A stretch of DNA of 64,000 nt from Amycolatopsis jejuensis (GTDB lineage Bacteria > Actinomycetota > Actinomycetes > Mycobacteriales > Pseudonocardiaceae): contig NZ_JNYZ01000029.1 in assembly GCF_000717335.1 (NCBI RefSeq), positions 62,001-126,000 of the forward strand, written 5' to 3'. The notes under the pieces are model-generated. The model was given only the letters and a program-made list of their open reading frames with translations. It made no database searches and was not told the DNA's origin. The translations under genes and the position numbers were made by a program. Position 1 is the first letter of the stretch; each line of letters begins with the position of its first letter. This document shows, piece after piece, positions 1 through 8,340 of the stretch.

Positions 1-663
1 GGCGGGCGCGCCGCCCACGGTGTGGAAGTACACCCGGAAGGCGAACGACTCCGCGGTCAGGTCACCGGCGGTGTAGAAGAATCCGGAGCTGTCCGGCAGC
101 CAGTGCGGGGTGACCATCGGCCCCATGGTGCGCTGCGGGATGTCGTCGGGCAGGCGGTCGCCGGTTTCCGCGTCCAGCAACCAGACCTCGCCGAGTTCGG
201 ACCCGCCTTCGCATACCCCGAGCGCGGCGAGGCGCCCGTCCGGTGACGGCGCGAGCCACGAGATCTGCCGGGTCCCGTCGCCGTTGGGGTCGTAGAGCAC
301 GCGGCCGGGACCGTCCGGTGCGTCGGAGACCACGAGCACGGCGCGTTCCGGGTACTCCGGTCCGGGGCGTCGGTCGAGGCGGAACCAGCGGCCGCCCGCG
401 AACTGCGGTACCGGGTCGACCGGCCAGTTGGGGGAGCCGGTGCCGTCCGCGACGAAGCGGCCGACCGACGCGTGGAGTGCCGCCAGGTGCGGCCATTCCG
501 TGACGAAGGCGTCGGTGACGGAGTTCTGCTTTTGCTGCCACGCCGCGGTTTCGGCAGTGTCTTCCTCAAGCCACCGGTAGGGGTCGGGGAAGCTGATGCC
601 CATGACGGTGTCTTCGGCGTCGACAGTTCTCGCCGCCGGGTAATCCGGGCGTGCACCGGTCAT
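1..663 (-). CDS. Prolyl oligopeptidase family serine peptidase (S9), N-terminal part, cut by the window edge
   Basis: The reading frame opens at an ATG at 663 and stays open for 221 codons to base 1, so the gene continues outside the window. The N-terminus carries the S9A signature DPYRWLEE near residues 31-38, followed by an aromatic AWQQKQN segment, which is typical of the start of prolyl oligopeptidases. What is visible is the N-terminal strand and the first blades of the seven-bladed propeller (for example FYTAGDL near the cut); the catalytic hydrolase domain lies beyond the edge. The family cleaves short proline-containing peptides, usually in the cytoplasm. It is transcribed away from the PucR gene, which lies upstream on the same strand. 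Confidence 0.85.
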   Translation of the reverse strand, partial: MTGARPDYPAARTVDAEDTVMGISFPDPYRWLEEDTAETAAWQQKQNSVTDAFVTEWPHLAALHASVGRFVADGTGSPNWPVDPVPQFAGGRWFRLDRRPGPEYPERAVLVVSDAPDGPGRVLYDPNGDGTRQISWLAPSPDGRLAALGVCEGGSELGEVWLLDAETGDRLPDDIPQRTMGPMVTPHWLPDSSGFFYTAGDLTAESFAFRVYFHTVGGAPA

Positions 664-783
664 CGGTTCCGTCCTTCCACTGCCGCTCCACTGTGGACAC
701 CACTGTATTTCGCGGGAATGGCCGTCACCATGAACGTTTGGCGCACGATCCGCGCCAGGGGATGCGGCAAACGTCGAACGAGG

Positions 784-2025
784 TCAGGACACCGAGCGCA
801 TCCTGGGCGGCTCGGCGGCGTTTTCACTGCGGTAGCCGGCGGCGAGCGCGCGCATCTTCAGGCCGAGGTGCAGGGTCAGCCGGTCCTCGCCCCGGTTCAG
901 CACGCATCCGGTGAGCTGCTCGATCCGCTTCAGCCGGTGGTACAGCGTGGCGCGGTGGATGGTGAGCTCCTGCGCGGTGCGGGCGACGTCGCCTGCGTTG
1001 TCGAGGAACTGCTCCAAAGTGGTGACGAGCGTGGGGCCGCCTTCGCGTTCCAGCGCGTCGAGTACGGGCGTGCGGGCAGCGGCGAGCAGGTCGTCGGCAG
1101 GCATGCGCAGCAGCAGTTCGTACGGGCCCAGCGCGCCCCAGCGGGCGAGTGGCCCGAGCGACGGCACCAGTCTGGCGGCGCGTCCGGCGAGGAAGGCTTG
1201 CCGGTAGGAATCGACGACCTGCTCGACCTGGTCCACGACGGCACCCGCGCCGAACACGAGCTGCCCGCCGTCGCCGGTGAGCCGGTCGAACCGCGCGGTG
1301 AGCCGGGCACACAGCGCGCCGAGTTCCGCGGGGGACAGGGGTTCGCGGCGGACGAGCAGCAGCCACGCACGGGCTTTGTTCGCCGCCATCAACGTGTACG
1401 CCGGTGGTTGGCAGGCGTCCCCGGCCGCCGCCTCCAGTGCCGCGTACTGCGGCGCCGTAGCAGCGTCGAGCCCGGGATGCTGTACGCCGAGCACCTGGAA
1501 CCGCATCGCACCGGCCGGGTACAGCTGTTCGGCCCGCAGGTCGTCGACGGCCTGGGTGCGGATGGCGGGGTCGGCGGAAACCAGCTCCCAGAGGATCGCC
1601 TCGTGCCGTGCCTTCGTGCGCTCGTGCACGACGAGCCGGTGGTAGAGGACCACGCCCGCGCGGTCGGCGGCGTCGCTCGCCCGCTCCTGCTGCTGCTCGC
1701 TCAGCGGCCGGTCGGCGTCGATGAGCCACAGAAATCCCAGCAGCAGCCCGGAACAGCGTACCGGCAAGCACAACCGGGACCGGGCTTCCGCCACCGGCGC
1801 CAGCACGCGGCCGGGTGCCGTCCACCGCGCGATGCCCTGGGCGAGGATCTTCTCCCGGACGTCGGCGTCGAGTGTGCGGTTGAGCACCGACGCCACCCGG
1901 ATCCCGTCCTCGTCCCCGAAATGCCGGCTGGCGGCCAGCAGCCGGATCGACGGGTCGTCGATCGCCACCGACCGCTGCAGCCGCTCGGCCAGGTCGTCGA
2001 CGATGTCCTGCAGATCGTCGCCCAT
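784..2025 (-). CDS. PucR-family transcriptional regulator (CdaR/GGDEF-like plus C-terminal HTH)
   Basis: This 413-residue protein begins MGDDLQDIVDD. I chose ATG 2025 because GGGAGGTGAG lies just upstream; an open frame extends to 2214 but has no such site. The C-terminal ~60 residues hold the PucR_HTH signature LEQFLDNAGDVARTAQEL, then HRATLYHRLKRIEQLTG. The middle contains the variable sensory region typical of CdaR/PucR activators. Family members often control purine or amide catabolism and respond to a metabolite. It is divergent from the P450 operon at 2297 across a 271-bp gap, so it is the natural candidate regulator of that operon. The effector is unknown. Confidence 0.85.
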   Translation of the reverse strand: MGDDLQDIVDDLAERLQRSVAIDDPSIRLLAASRHFGDEDGIRVASVLNRTLDADVREKILAQGIARWTAPGRVLAPVAEARSRLCLPVRCSGLLLGFLWLIDADRPLSEQQQERASDAADRAGVVLYHRLVVHERTKARHEAILWELVSADPAIRTQAVDDLRAEQLYPAGAMRFQVLGVQHPGLDAATAPQYAALEAAAGDACQPPAYTLMAANKARAWLLLVRREPLSPAELGALCARLTARFDRLTGDGGQLVFGAGAVVDQVEQVVDSYRQAFLAGRAARLVPSLGPLARWGALGPYELLLRMPADDLLAAARTPVLDALEREGGPTLVTTLEQFLDNAGDVARTAQELTIHRATLYHRLKRIEQLTGCVLNRGEDRLTLHLGLKMRALAAGYRSENAAEPPRMRSVS

Positions 2026-2296
2026 CGCGCTCACCTCCCGGCTCCACTGTGACCCGGCGACACCCGGATTGCGATCGACAGATGACGAGGTGAGCGCGTT
2101 TTTTGTACGACAGACGTCGCGTGCTGCGCACCACGCCCCGTTCGGCGACGGCTTTTGCGCGGCACGCGCAACCGCCCGCGGCGAATGCGCACCGCGCCCC
2201 GCTCTCCGGGGCAATCGTGGAGTCCGGGACGTGCCGGGAATGGGTTCCCTTCTGTTTCACTGTGATCCACGCAATAATGGGTGGAAACGGGGAAGA

Positions 2297-3301
2297 ATGG
2301 GCCGGGAAAACAGCGATACCGATGTTCTCCTCGTGGGCGCGGGTCCGGTGGGGCTGTACGGTGCTTATTGCTCCGGATTCCGCGGGTTGCGGACAATGCT
2401 CGTCGACGGCGAAAAACAGGTCGGCGGGCAGATTTCGATGTTGTACCCGGAGAAATCCGTGCGCGATGTCGCCGGTGTTCCGGAGGCGTCCGGCCGGGAA
2501 CTCGTCGCGCGGCTGCACGAACAGGCGATGACGTATTCCCCGACCGTCCTTTTGGGACAGCACGTCCGGCAGGTGGACACGGCCGATCCGGACCACCTGA
2601 CCGTCGAGCTGTCCGGGAGCGGGCCGGTGCGGTGCCGCGCGGTCGTCCTCACCGCGGGCATCGGGTCCTTCACGCCCCGGCGGCTGCCTGCTGAGACCAC
2701 GTGGTCCGGCGAGGGAATCCACTACACGGTGGCGGATCCGGGAGCGTTCCGCGGCCGCCGGGTGCTCGTCGCGGGCGGTGGGGACAGTGCGGTCGACTGG
2801 GCGCACGAGCTCGCCGGGATCGCCGGGTCGGTGACCTTGGTACACCGGCGCCGTACTTTCCGGGCGCACGCGGCGAATGTGGCGCAGCTGGCCGGTTCGG
2901 GAGTCGACGTGCGGACCGAATGCGAGGTGGCGGAGCTGCTCGGCGACGGCCGGGTCGAGGCGGTGCGGCTGACCGCGCCGTCGGGCGAGGAGATCGTGCC
3001 CGCCGACGACGTCGTGGTCGCGCTCGGGTTCCTCAGCGAGCTGGGGCCGCTGGCTTCGTGGGGGCTGGAGCTGCGGGGCCGCGCGGTCGCGGTGGACCAG
3101 CAGATGCGCACGTCCGTCCCGCGCATCTACGCGGCCGGGGACCTCGCCGACTACCCGGGCAAGGTGCGGCTGATCGCCGTCGGGTTCGGCGAGGTCGCGA
3201 CCGCGGTCGGCAATGCGGCCTGCGCGGCCGGGATGGCGGAATCGCTTTTCCCCGGCCATTCGACAGACCTGCCCGCAATGGAAGGGAGGGTCCGTTCGTG
3301 A
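2297..3301 (+). CDS. Ferredoxin-NADP+ reductase, thioredoxin-reductase-like (type 2 FNR)
   Basis: A 334-residue flavoprotein. The FAD-binding GAGPVGLYGA lies near residue 14 and the NAD(P)-binding GGGDSAVDWAHE near residue 157. The segments KQVGGQISMLYPEK and, near the end, IYAAGDLADYPGKVRLIAVGFGE are diagnostic of TrxB-like ferredoxin reductases, and the redox CxxC of true thioredoxin reductase is absent. It should pass electrons from NAD(P)H to the ferredoxin encoded next. Its stop overlaps that gene's GTG start (GTGA). The chosen ATG has only a poorly spaced purine run before it; longer in-frame starts are possible but have no family support. First gene of the P450 operon. Confidence 0.88.
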   Translation: MGRENSDTDVLLVGAGPVGLYGAYCSGFRGLRTMLVDGEKQVGGQISMLYPEKSVRDVAGVPEASGRELVARLHEQAMTYSPTVLLGQHVRQVDTADPDHLTVELSGSGPVRCRAVVLTAGIGSFTPRRLPAETTWSGEGIHYTVADPGAFRGRRVLVAGGGDSAVDWAHELAGIAGSVTLVHRRRTFRAHAANVAQLAGSGVDVRTECEVAELLGDGRVEAVRLTAPSGEEIVPADDVVVALGFLSELGPLASWGLELRGRAVAVDQQMRTSVPRIYAAGDLADYPGKVRLIAVGFGEVATAVGNAACAAGMAESLFPGHSTDLPAMEGRVRS

Positions 3302-3645
3302 CCTTCGTGATCGGTGAAGCCTGTATCGACGTACTGGACAAATCCTGTATGGACGTCTGCCCGGTGGATTGCATTTACACCGGGCTGCGGAAGAATTACA
3401 TCAACCCGGCGGAATGCATCAATTGCTCCGCCTGTACCGACGTCTGCCCGGTGGATGCCATTTACGTGGACACCACCGTCGGCGACGACGAGGGGAAAGC
3501 AGCGTACATCGGCGATTCCCGGCAGTTCTTCGAAGGCATTCTCGACGGAATGACCGGCCCGGTCGGCAACCCGGGCGGGGCGGGCCTGCGCGGGGACATC
3601 GGAGCCGATACCGCGCTGGTGACGGCCCATCCGCCGCGCAACTGA
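3298..3645 (+). CDS. 7Fe ferredoxin ([3Fe-4S][4Fe-4S], FdxA type)
   Basis: A 115-residue ferredoxin starting at GTG 3298, with GGGAGGG eight bases upstream. Cysteines fall at about residues 9, 17, 21 and 25 (CMDVCPVDCIY) and at 40, 43, 46 and 50 (CINCSACTDVCPVD), the pattern of bacterial 7Fe/8Fe ferredoxins. The C-terminal extension after residue 60 is typical of the FdxA type. It sits between a flavoprotein reductase and a cytochrome P450, so it is most simply the electron carrier to that P450. Many actinobacterial P450s use 3Fe-4S ferredoxins; here the carrier is the larger FdxA-like form. Confidence 0.92.
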   Translation: MTFVIGEACIDVLDKSCMDVCPVDCIYTGLRKNYINPAECINCSACTDVCPVDAIYVDTTVGDDEGKAAYIGDSRQFFEGILDGMTGPVGNPGGAGLRGDIGADTALVTAHPPRN

Positions 3646-3672
3646 ACCGGAAACCACCCGAAGGGATCGAAC

Positions 3673-4920
3673 GTGACCGCATCTGTCGCCAAAACCGGGA
3701 CCGAGCTGCTCTCCGACGTCGTCGTCGGCGGGGTACGCGACCCGTTCCCGCTCTACAACGAACTGCGCGAGCTGGACGAGGGCGTCCACTGGTGCGCGGA
3801 GCTCGGCGGCTGGTTCGCCACCCGCGCCGCCGACGTCCGGCGGATGAACGAGGACCTCGTGACGTACTCGAACAATCACGGGGTGCAGAGCGGGGCCGTC
3901 GGCTTCAACCCGGACGACCCGGTCGAGGCCCGCTTCGGCGAGGTCGCGCCGAACTACCTGATCTTCCTCGACCCGCCGATCCACACGAAAGTGCGTTCGG
4001 TGTACCGCCATGCGTTCACACCGCAGTCGATCCGCTCGTGGCGCCCCGTCGTCGAGCGCATCGCCGACGAGGCGCTCGCGCCCTACTCCGCAGGCGACGA
4101 GATCGACCTGATGGCCGACCTGGCCCGGCGGATCCCGATCAAGGTGATCACGTCGATTCTCGGGGTCCCGCAGGCGGACTACGACGATTTCGTGCGCTGG
4201 ACCGAAGCGCTCATGCTGTGCGCCGACCCCGGCGTGCAGGGCGAGCGGCGCTCGGCCGCGATCCACACCACCGTCGAGCTGCTGGACTACCTCGCCGACA
4301 TCGCCGACCACCGCCGCCGCAACCCGGCCGACGACCTCTTCTCGACGATCGTGAACACCCCGGTCGACGACGAGGAGACCCTCGAGCCGAACATGGCACT
4401 GGCGCAGGTCTCGCTGCTGCTGGTCGCGGGGAACGACACGACCACCACGCTGATCGGCAACGGGATGACCGCGCTGATCGACCACCCGGACACGAAACGG
4501 CGGGTCGCGGCGGACCCGTCGCTGCTGCCGGGCGCGGTCGAGGAGATGCTGCGGTTCGACCCGCCGTTCCACGTGGACTTCCGCAAGTCGGCCGCCGACC
4601 ACGTGCTCGGCGGCCGGGAGATCCCCGCCGAGACCCCGATGTTCCACCTGCTGGCCGCCGCGAACCGGGACCCGCGGGAGTTCGAGAACCCCGAGGTCTT
4701 CGACATCGACCGGGCCAACAAGCGGCACCTCGCCTTCAGCCACGGGATCCACTACTGCGTCGGCGCGCCGCTGGCGAGGCTGGAGGCCGCGGTGGCCTTC
4801 GAGCGGATTCTGGGCCGGTTCCCGGAGATCGACAACGGGTCGTCGCCCGCGCTGCGCACGATCACCCACGTCACCGCGCGCGGTTTCGAGACCCGGCCGG
4901 TCACCCTGAAGGCGGCCTAG
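3673..4920 (+). CDS. Cytochrome P450
   Basis: A 415-residue CYP of bacterial class I size. The I-helix oxygen-activation motif VAGNDTTTT lies near residue 250, the K-helix EMLR near 293, and the heme loop FSHGIHYCVGAPLAR has its thiolate cysteine at about residue 362. It is cytoplasmic with no membrane anchor. Its neighbours upstream encode a reductase and a ferredoxin, so the whole electron path from NAD(P)H is in one operon. Substrate cannot be read from sequence; the flanking hydrolase and LLM oxidoreductase suggest a catabolic substrate rather than an antibiotic. The next gene begins one base after its stop. Confidence 0.95.
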   Translation: MTASVAKTGTELLSDVVVGGVRDPFPLYNELRELDEGVHWCAELGGWFATRAADVRRMNEDLVTYSNNHGVQSGAVGFNPDDPVEARFGEVAPNYLIFLDPPIHTKVRSVYRHAFTPQSIRSWRPVVERIADEALAPYSAGDEIDLMADLARRIPIKVITSILGVPQADYDDFVRWTEALMLCADPGVQGERRSAAIHTTVELLDYLADIADHRRRNPADDLFSTIVNTPVDDEETLEPNMALAQVSLLLVAGNDTTTTLIGNGMTALIDHPDTKRRVAADPSLLPGAVEEMLRFDPPFHVDFRKSAADHVLGGREIPAETPMFHLLAAANRDPREFENPEVFDIDRANKRHLAFSHGIHYCVGAPLARLEAAVAFERILGRFPEIDNGSSPALRTITHVTARGFETRPVTLKAA

Positions 4921-4921
4921 C

Positions 4922-5752
4922 GTGGGTGCCCGGGCCAGCCGGTACTGGACGCCCGGTCCGCACGGCCTGCTGTCCTACCTGCGCTGGCCGGGGCCGGGGG
5001 AGCCGATCCTGTTCCTGCATCCGGTCAACACCGCCGCGCGGGTCTGGACCGGCATCGCCGAGCGGGTGGACCGGGCTTCGGTCGCCGTCGACTTCCGCGG
5101 CCACGGCCGGTCCGAACCCGGGTCGTCCTACCTGCCGCAGGATTACGCCCGGGACGCGCTCGCGGTACTCGACTACCTCGAAATCGATCGCGTGCACGTG
5201 GTCGGCGGCTCGCTCGGCGGCGCCATCGCGGTGGAACTCACCGCACTGGCACCGCGGCGGGTGGCGAGCATCGCGCTCTTCGGCGCCTCCCTGTGCATCG
5301 GCTTCCCGGCGGCGCAAACCGCGGTGATGGTGGAGTCGCTGCGGGACCTGGGCGTCGACGGGTTCTTCGCGAAGCACGGCGGCGAGATCCTCGGCCCGGA
5401 TGCGGCTCCGGAGGCTGCCGAGGAACTGGTCCGGCTCGCGTCGGGGCGAAAGGTCGGCTGCGTGGCCGCGATCATCGCCGACGCATTCGAAGTCGCCGAT
5501 TCGCGGCCGACCGCGCGTGCCCTCACGGCCATTCCGCCTGCCCTGGTCGCCGTCGGTTCCCACGACCCCACCTGCCCGCTGTCGATGGCCCGCGAGCTCG
5601 GCGCGGCGCTGGGTGTGGAGCCGGTCGTCATGGAGGGCATCGGGCACCTTCCGATGATCGAGGACCCGGGCGCCAGCGCCGCTCTGGTCGAAGCATTTTT
5701 CGCCCGCGTCGAAACCCCGTACCCGCCCGCTACCTCCCGGGACCGCTCATGA
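4922..5752 (+). CDS. Alpha/beta-fold hydrolase
   Basis: A 276-residue alpha/beta hydrolase starting at GTG one base after the P450 stop. The nucleophile elbow GGSLGG is near residue 98, an oxyanion HPVNTAARVW segment near 33, the acid candidate in GSHDPTCPL near 216, and the catalytic His in GIGHLPMIED near 240. The closest pathway analogue is the RutD/3-oxoadipate enol-lactonase group, but similarity inside this superfamily is broad and the reaction (ester, lactone or carbamate cleavage) is undetermined. Its stop overlaps the next start (ATGA), which implies coupled translation. Confidence 0.85.
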   Translation: MGARASRYWTPGPHGLLSYLRWPGPGEPILFLHPVNTAARVWTGIAERVDRASVAVDFRGHGRSEPGSSYLPQDYARDALAVLDYLEIDRVHVVGGSLGGAIAVELTALAPRRVASIALFGASLCIGFPAAQTAVMVESLRDLGVDGFFAKHGGEILGPDAAPEAAEELVRLASGRKVGCVAAIIADAFEVADSRPTARALTAIPPALVAVGSHDPTCPLSMARELGAALGVEPVVMEGIGHLPMIEDPGASAALVEAFFARVETPYPPATSRDRS

Positions 5753-6723
5753 CTCCTGCACCACCGGTCGGCCTGCTGATCGGCAGCCACATTCCGCCCG
5801 CCGAGATCGGCCCGCTGTCCACCTTGGCCGAGGAGGCCGGGTTCGGGGAGATCTGGCTGCCCGAGGACCTCTGGTACACAAGCGGGATCGTGTGTGCGGG
5901 CGCGGCGCTGGCGGCGACCCGGACCATCCCGGTCGGCCTTGGCATCCATTCCGCTGTCACCCGGCACGCGTCGATCCAGGCACTCGACTTCGCGACCCTC
6001 TCCCACGTGTACCCGGGCCGGTTCTGGCCGGGCATCGGGCTGGGCCTGCCGTCGTGGCTCGACCAGATGGGCCTGCGGCCGAAGTCCGGGATCCGGGCGG
6101 TCGGGGAGACCGTCCGGAACGTCCGGCGCCTGCTGGCGGGCGAGACGGTCAGCGACAAGGGCACCCACCTGCTCGACGACATCCGCCTCGCCTACCCGCT
6201 CGACACGGTGCCTCCGCTCTACATCGGCGCGGTGGGACCGCAGTCGATCCGGCAGACCGGCCGGATCGCGGACGGGCTGGTCGTCTCCGTCACGGCAGGC
6301 ACGGCGTACACGTCGTGGGCCAGGCAGCTGCTCGACGAAGGCGCAGCCGAGGCTGGGCGGCCACGGCCGCGGATGGTCACCTTCGCGCTGTTCTGCGTCG
6401 ACGACGACCCGGTCGCGGCCCGCGCTGCCCTGCGCCCCACCGTGGGGTTTTACCTCACCGCCATGCAGGGCACCGATCTCGTGCGCGTGTACGGCATCGA
6501 GGACGAGCTTGCGGCCATGACCGGGGACGTCGGCGAGAACCTGCCGGAGCAGTGGCTCGAAGACCTCACGGTCAGCGGAACTCCCGTGCAGTGCGCCGCG
6601 AAGATCGACGAGCTTCTCGCTGCCGGTTCCGATGCGGTGATCCTCTTCCCCGCCCCGGTCGAGCGCGGCCGTGCGCTGGCCGAACGCGCCGGTCAGGACG
6701 TGCTTCCCCGAGTCACGCGATGA
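5749..6723 (+). CDS. LLM-class (luciferase-like) flavin-dependent oxidoreductase
   Basis: A 324-residue luciferase-like TIM barrel. Family marks are LAEEAGFGEIWLPEDL near residues 26-41, the HAS-containing strand near 68, and PLYIGAVGPQSIRQTGRIADG near 160-180. It resembles F420- or FMN-dependent members (5,10-methylene-H4MPT reductase type) more than RutA-type monooxygenases, and the cofactor cannot be decided by eye. The start overlaps the hydrolase stop (ATGA) and the stop overlaps the DUF1028 start (ATGA). It may follow or feed the P450 step in the same pathway. Confidence 0.85.
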   Translation: MTPAPPVGLLIGSHIPPAEIGPLSTLAEEAGFGEIWLPEDLWYTSGIVCAGAALAATRTIPVGLGIHSAVTRHASIQALDFATLSHVYPGRFWPGIGLGLPSWLDQMGLRPKSGIRAVGETVRNVRRLLAGETVSDKGTHLLDDIRLAYPLDTVPPLYIGAVGPQSIRQTGRIADGLVVSVTAGTAYTSWARQLLDEGAAEAGRPRPRMVTFALFCVDDDPVAARAALRPTVGFYLTAMQGTDLVRVYGIEDELAAMTGDVGENLPEQWLEDLTVSGTPVQCAAKIDELLAAGSDAVILFPAPVERGRALAERAGQDVLPRVTR

Positions 6724-7643
6724 CGTACTCGATCGTTGCGCGGGACCCGGCGACCGGTGAGATTGGTGTCGCCGTCCAGTCGCATTACTTCGGCGTCGGA
6801 AGCTTGGTGCCGTGGGCGCGCGCAGGCGTCGGTGTCGTGGCGACGCAGTCGGTCGTCGAACCTCGCTACGGGTGGCAAGGGCTGCGTCTCCTCGAAAGCG
6901 GACGCCGCCCCGCCGAAGCCCTCGCGGAGCTGCGCAGCGCGGATTCCCGTGCGCCGCAACGGCAAGTGGCGATCATGGACGCGACCGGCCGCGCCGCCGG
7001 GTTCACCGGCTCAGCGTGCATCGGGCACGCGGGGGAGAGCGTTTCGCCGAACGCCCGGGCCCAGGCGAACCTGGTGTCGTCGCCCCGGATCTGGACCGCG
7101 ATGACGGAGGCCTTCGAAGCGAGCACCGGAACGCTGGGCGAGCGCCTGCTCCACGCACTCGTCGCCGCCGAGGACCACGGCGGCGACCTCCGCGGACGGC
7201 AGGCGGCCGCGATCACCGTCGTCCGGGGTGCCGCGACCGGGGATTTCACCGCGGACCTGGTGACCGACATCCGGGTCGACGATTCGGCCGACCCGCTCGG
7301 CGCGCTGGCGGCGCTGCTGAAGCGGTCGACCGCACTGGACTGCCTGATCCGGATGCTGTCCGCCGAAGGCCTGCTGTCCGGGCCGTTCACCGCGTCGGCT
7401 GCCGAGCTCGACGACGCGCTCACCCGGCTCGATCGTGCCCAGGAGCTGTGCGGCGGTGACAACCGGGAGCCTGCCGTGTGGCGCGGTCTGCTGCTGGCCC
7501 GGGCCGGGCACGCGGAGCAGGCCCGGGCGGCGTTCGCGCTCGCCCGCGCGGCGAACCCGAAGACCGACGAGCTGGTCCGCCAGCTGGCCAGGGCCGGGAT
7601 GTGGCCGCATCCCGCGGACGAGCTCGATGCCTTGCTGACCTGA
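6720..7643 (+). CDS. DUF1028 family protein (Ntn-hydrolase-like)
   Basis: A 307-residue protein with the DUF1028 N-terminus: TYSIVARDPATGEIGVAVQS directly after the initiator Met, then GVGVVATQSVVEPRYGWQG. This family has an Ntn-hydrolase-like fold, so residue Thr2 or Ser4 could be a nucleophile after Met removal; that is inference. The C-terminal third (about 215-307) is a helical, repeat-like extension (RAGHAEQARAAFALARAANP) that looks like a TPR-type hairpin. DUF1028 genes often sit with amide or amidohydrolase catabolic genes, as here. Translationally coupled to the LLM gene upstream. Confidence 0.85.
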   Translation: MTYSIVARDPATGEIGVAVQSHYFGVGSLVPWARAGVGVVATQSVVEPRYGWQGLRLLESGRRPAEALAELRSADSRAPQRQVAIMDATGRAAGFTGSACIGHAGESVSPNARAQANLVSSPRIWTAMTEAFEASTGTLGERLLHALVAAEDHGGDLRGRQAAAITVVRGAATGDFTADLVTDIRVDDSADPLGALAALLKRSTALDCLIRMLSAEGLLSGPFTASAAELDDALTRLDRAQELCGGDNREPAVWRGLLLARAGHAEQARAAFALARAANPKTDELVRQLARAGMWPHPADELDALLT

Positions 7644-7666
7644 CCATCACAAGAGAGGTGACACTC

Positions 7667-8224
7667 ATGTCCGAGCACGACGACCCCGACACCGCAGCCG
7701 TCCTGGAGCTGCACCGCAACTGGTGGGACGCCAACCACCAGCTGGTGATCCCGCTGATGCGGTCGGTGTTCCCGGCCAAGGACGCGTACCTGATGTTCAA
7801 CGCCAACGGCCATCCCTACTTCGGGCTCGACGAGAAGACCGAGCTGTGGGAGTGGTACCAGAAGCAGATCGACGTCGTCGCCTTCCCGCAGATCGAGATC
7901 ATGCGGCTCACCATCTCCGGGGACATGGCCTGGATCGCCTGCGAGGGCACGTTTCCGATGCGGCCGATCGGCGAGGCCGGTACCGGTTCGGAGACCTGGC
8001 AGATGCGCGACGTCACCGAGAACCGGCTGCGCGCCACGGAGATCTACCAGCGCGACGACGGCGAGGGGAACCCGGTGTGGAAGATGTGGCATTTCCACGC
8101 CTCCCCGCTGCCCGGCCCGGACGAGCAGCGGCCCGCGCTCGGCGGGACCCTGCGGGAGCGCGGCCTCGGGCACGGGCCGGGCATCGTGCCGCGGCGGGTG
8201 ACGAGCGAGGGCGTCCGGGAGTAG
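7667..8224 (+). CDS. SnoaL/NTF2-like domain protein
   Basis: A 185-residue protein, ATG 7667 preceded by GAGAGG. It has an NTF2-like layout: an N-terminal helix (AAVLELHRNWWDANHQ), the segment FNANGHPYFGLDEKTELWEW, and alternating strands IEIMRLTISGDMAWIACEG and WKMWHFHASPL. Such proteins are small enzymes (isomerases, dehydratases) or ligand-binding partners. The last ~40 residues are Gly/Pro/Arg-rich and probably disordered. Last gene of the P450 operon, 23 bases after the DUF1028 gene. The substrate is unknown. Confidence 0.75.
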   Translation: MSEHDDPDTAAVLELHRNWWDANHQLVIPLMRSVFPAKDAYLMFNANGHPYFGLDEKTELWEWYQKQIDVVAFPQIEIMRLTISGDMAWIACEGTFPMRPIGEAGTGSETWQMRDVTENRLRATEIYQRDDGEGNPVWKMWHFHASPLPGPDEQRPALGGTLRERGLGHGPGIVPRRVTSEGVRE

Positions 8225-8242
8225 CCCGGCCGGGTTCCGGTT

Positions 8243-8261
8243 GACGGGGCTTCGCCCGGTC
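8243..8261 (+). terminator. Possible hairpin terminator after the P450 operon
   Basis: GACGGGGCTTCGCCCGGTC folds into a short GC-rich stem closed by a TTC loop with one mismatch, 19 bases after the last stop of the operon. There is no T-run, so it would be an actinobacterial-style weak terminator at best. Confidence 0.3.
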
Positions 8262-8340
8262 ACCGAGGCTGTATTCCGGCTCATCGGCAGGCGGTGGGAC
8301 CGGGCGGGGCATCCCCGCGGGATTCGGGACGGGACTGCGC

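Noticed and set aside
1721..2296. 5' extension of the ferredoxin-reductase frame
   Set aside because: The frame is open far upstream, but that part is antisense to the PucR gene and has no homology; the FAD motif begins shortly after ATG 2297.
824..3259. Long (811-codon) minus-strand frame
   Set aside because: It is the high-GC shadow of the FNR and PucR genes, Arg/Pro/Gly-rich and without any domain.
3151..4869. Long antisense frame over the P450 gene
   Set aside because: Composition is typical of a shadow; the plus-strand P450 has all its motifs.
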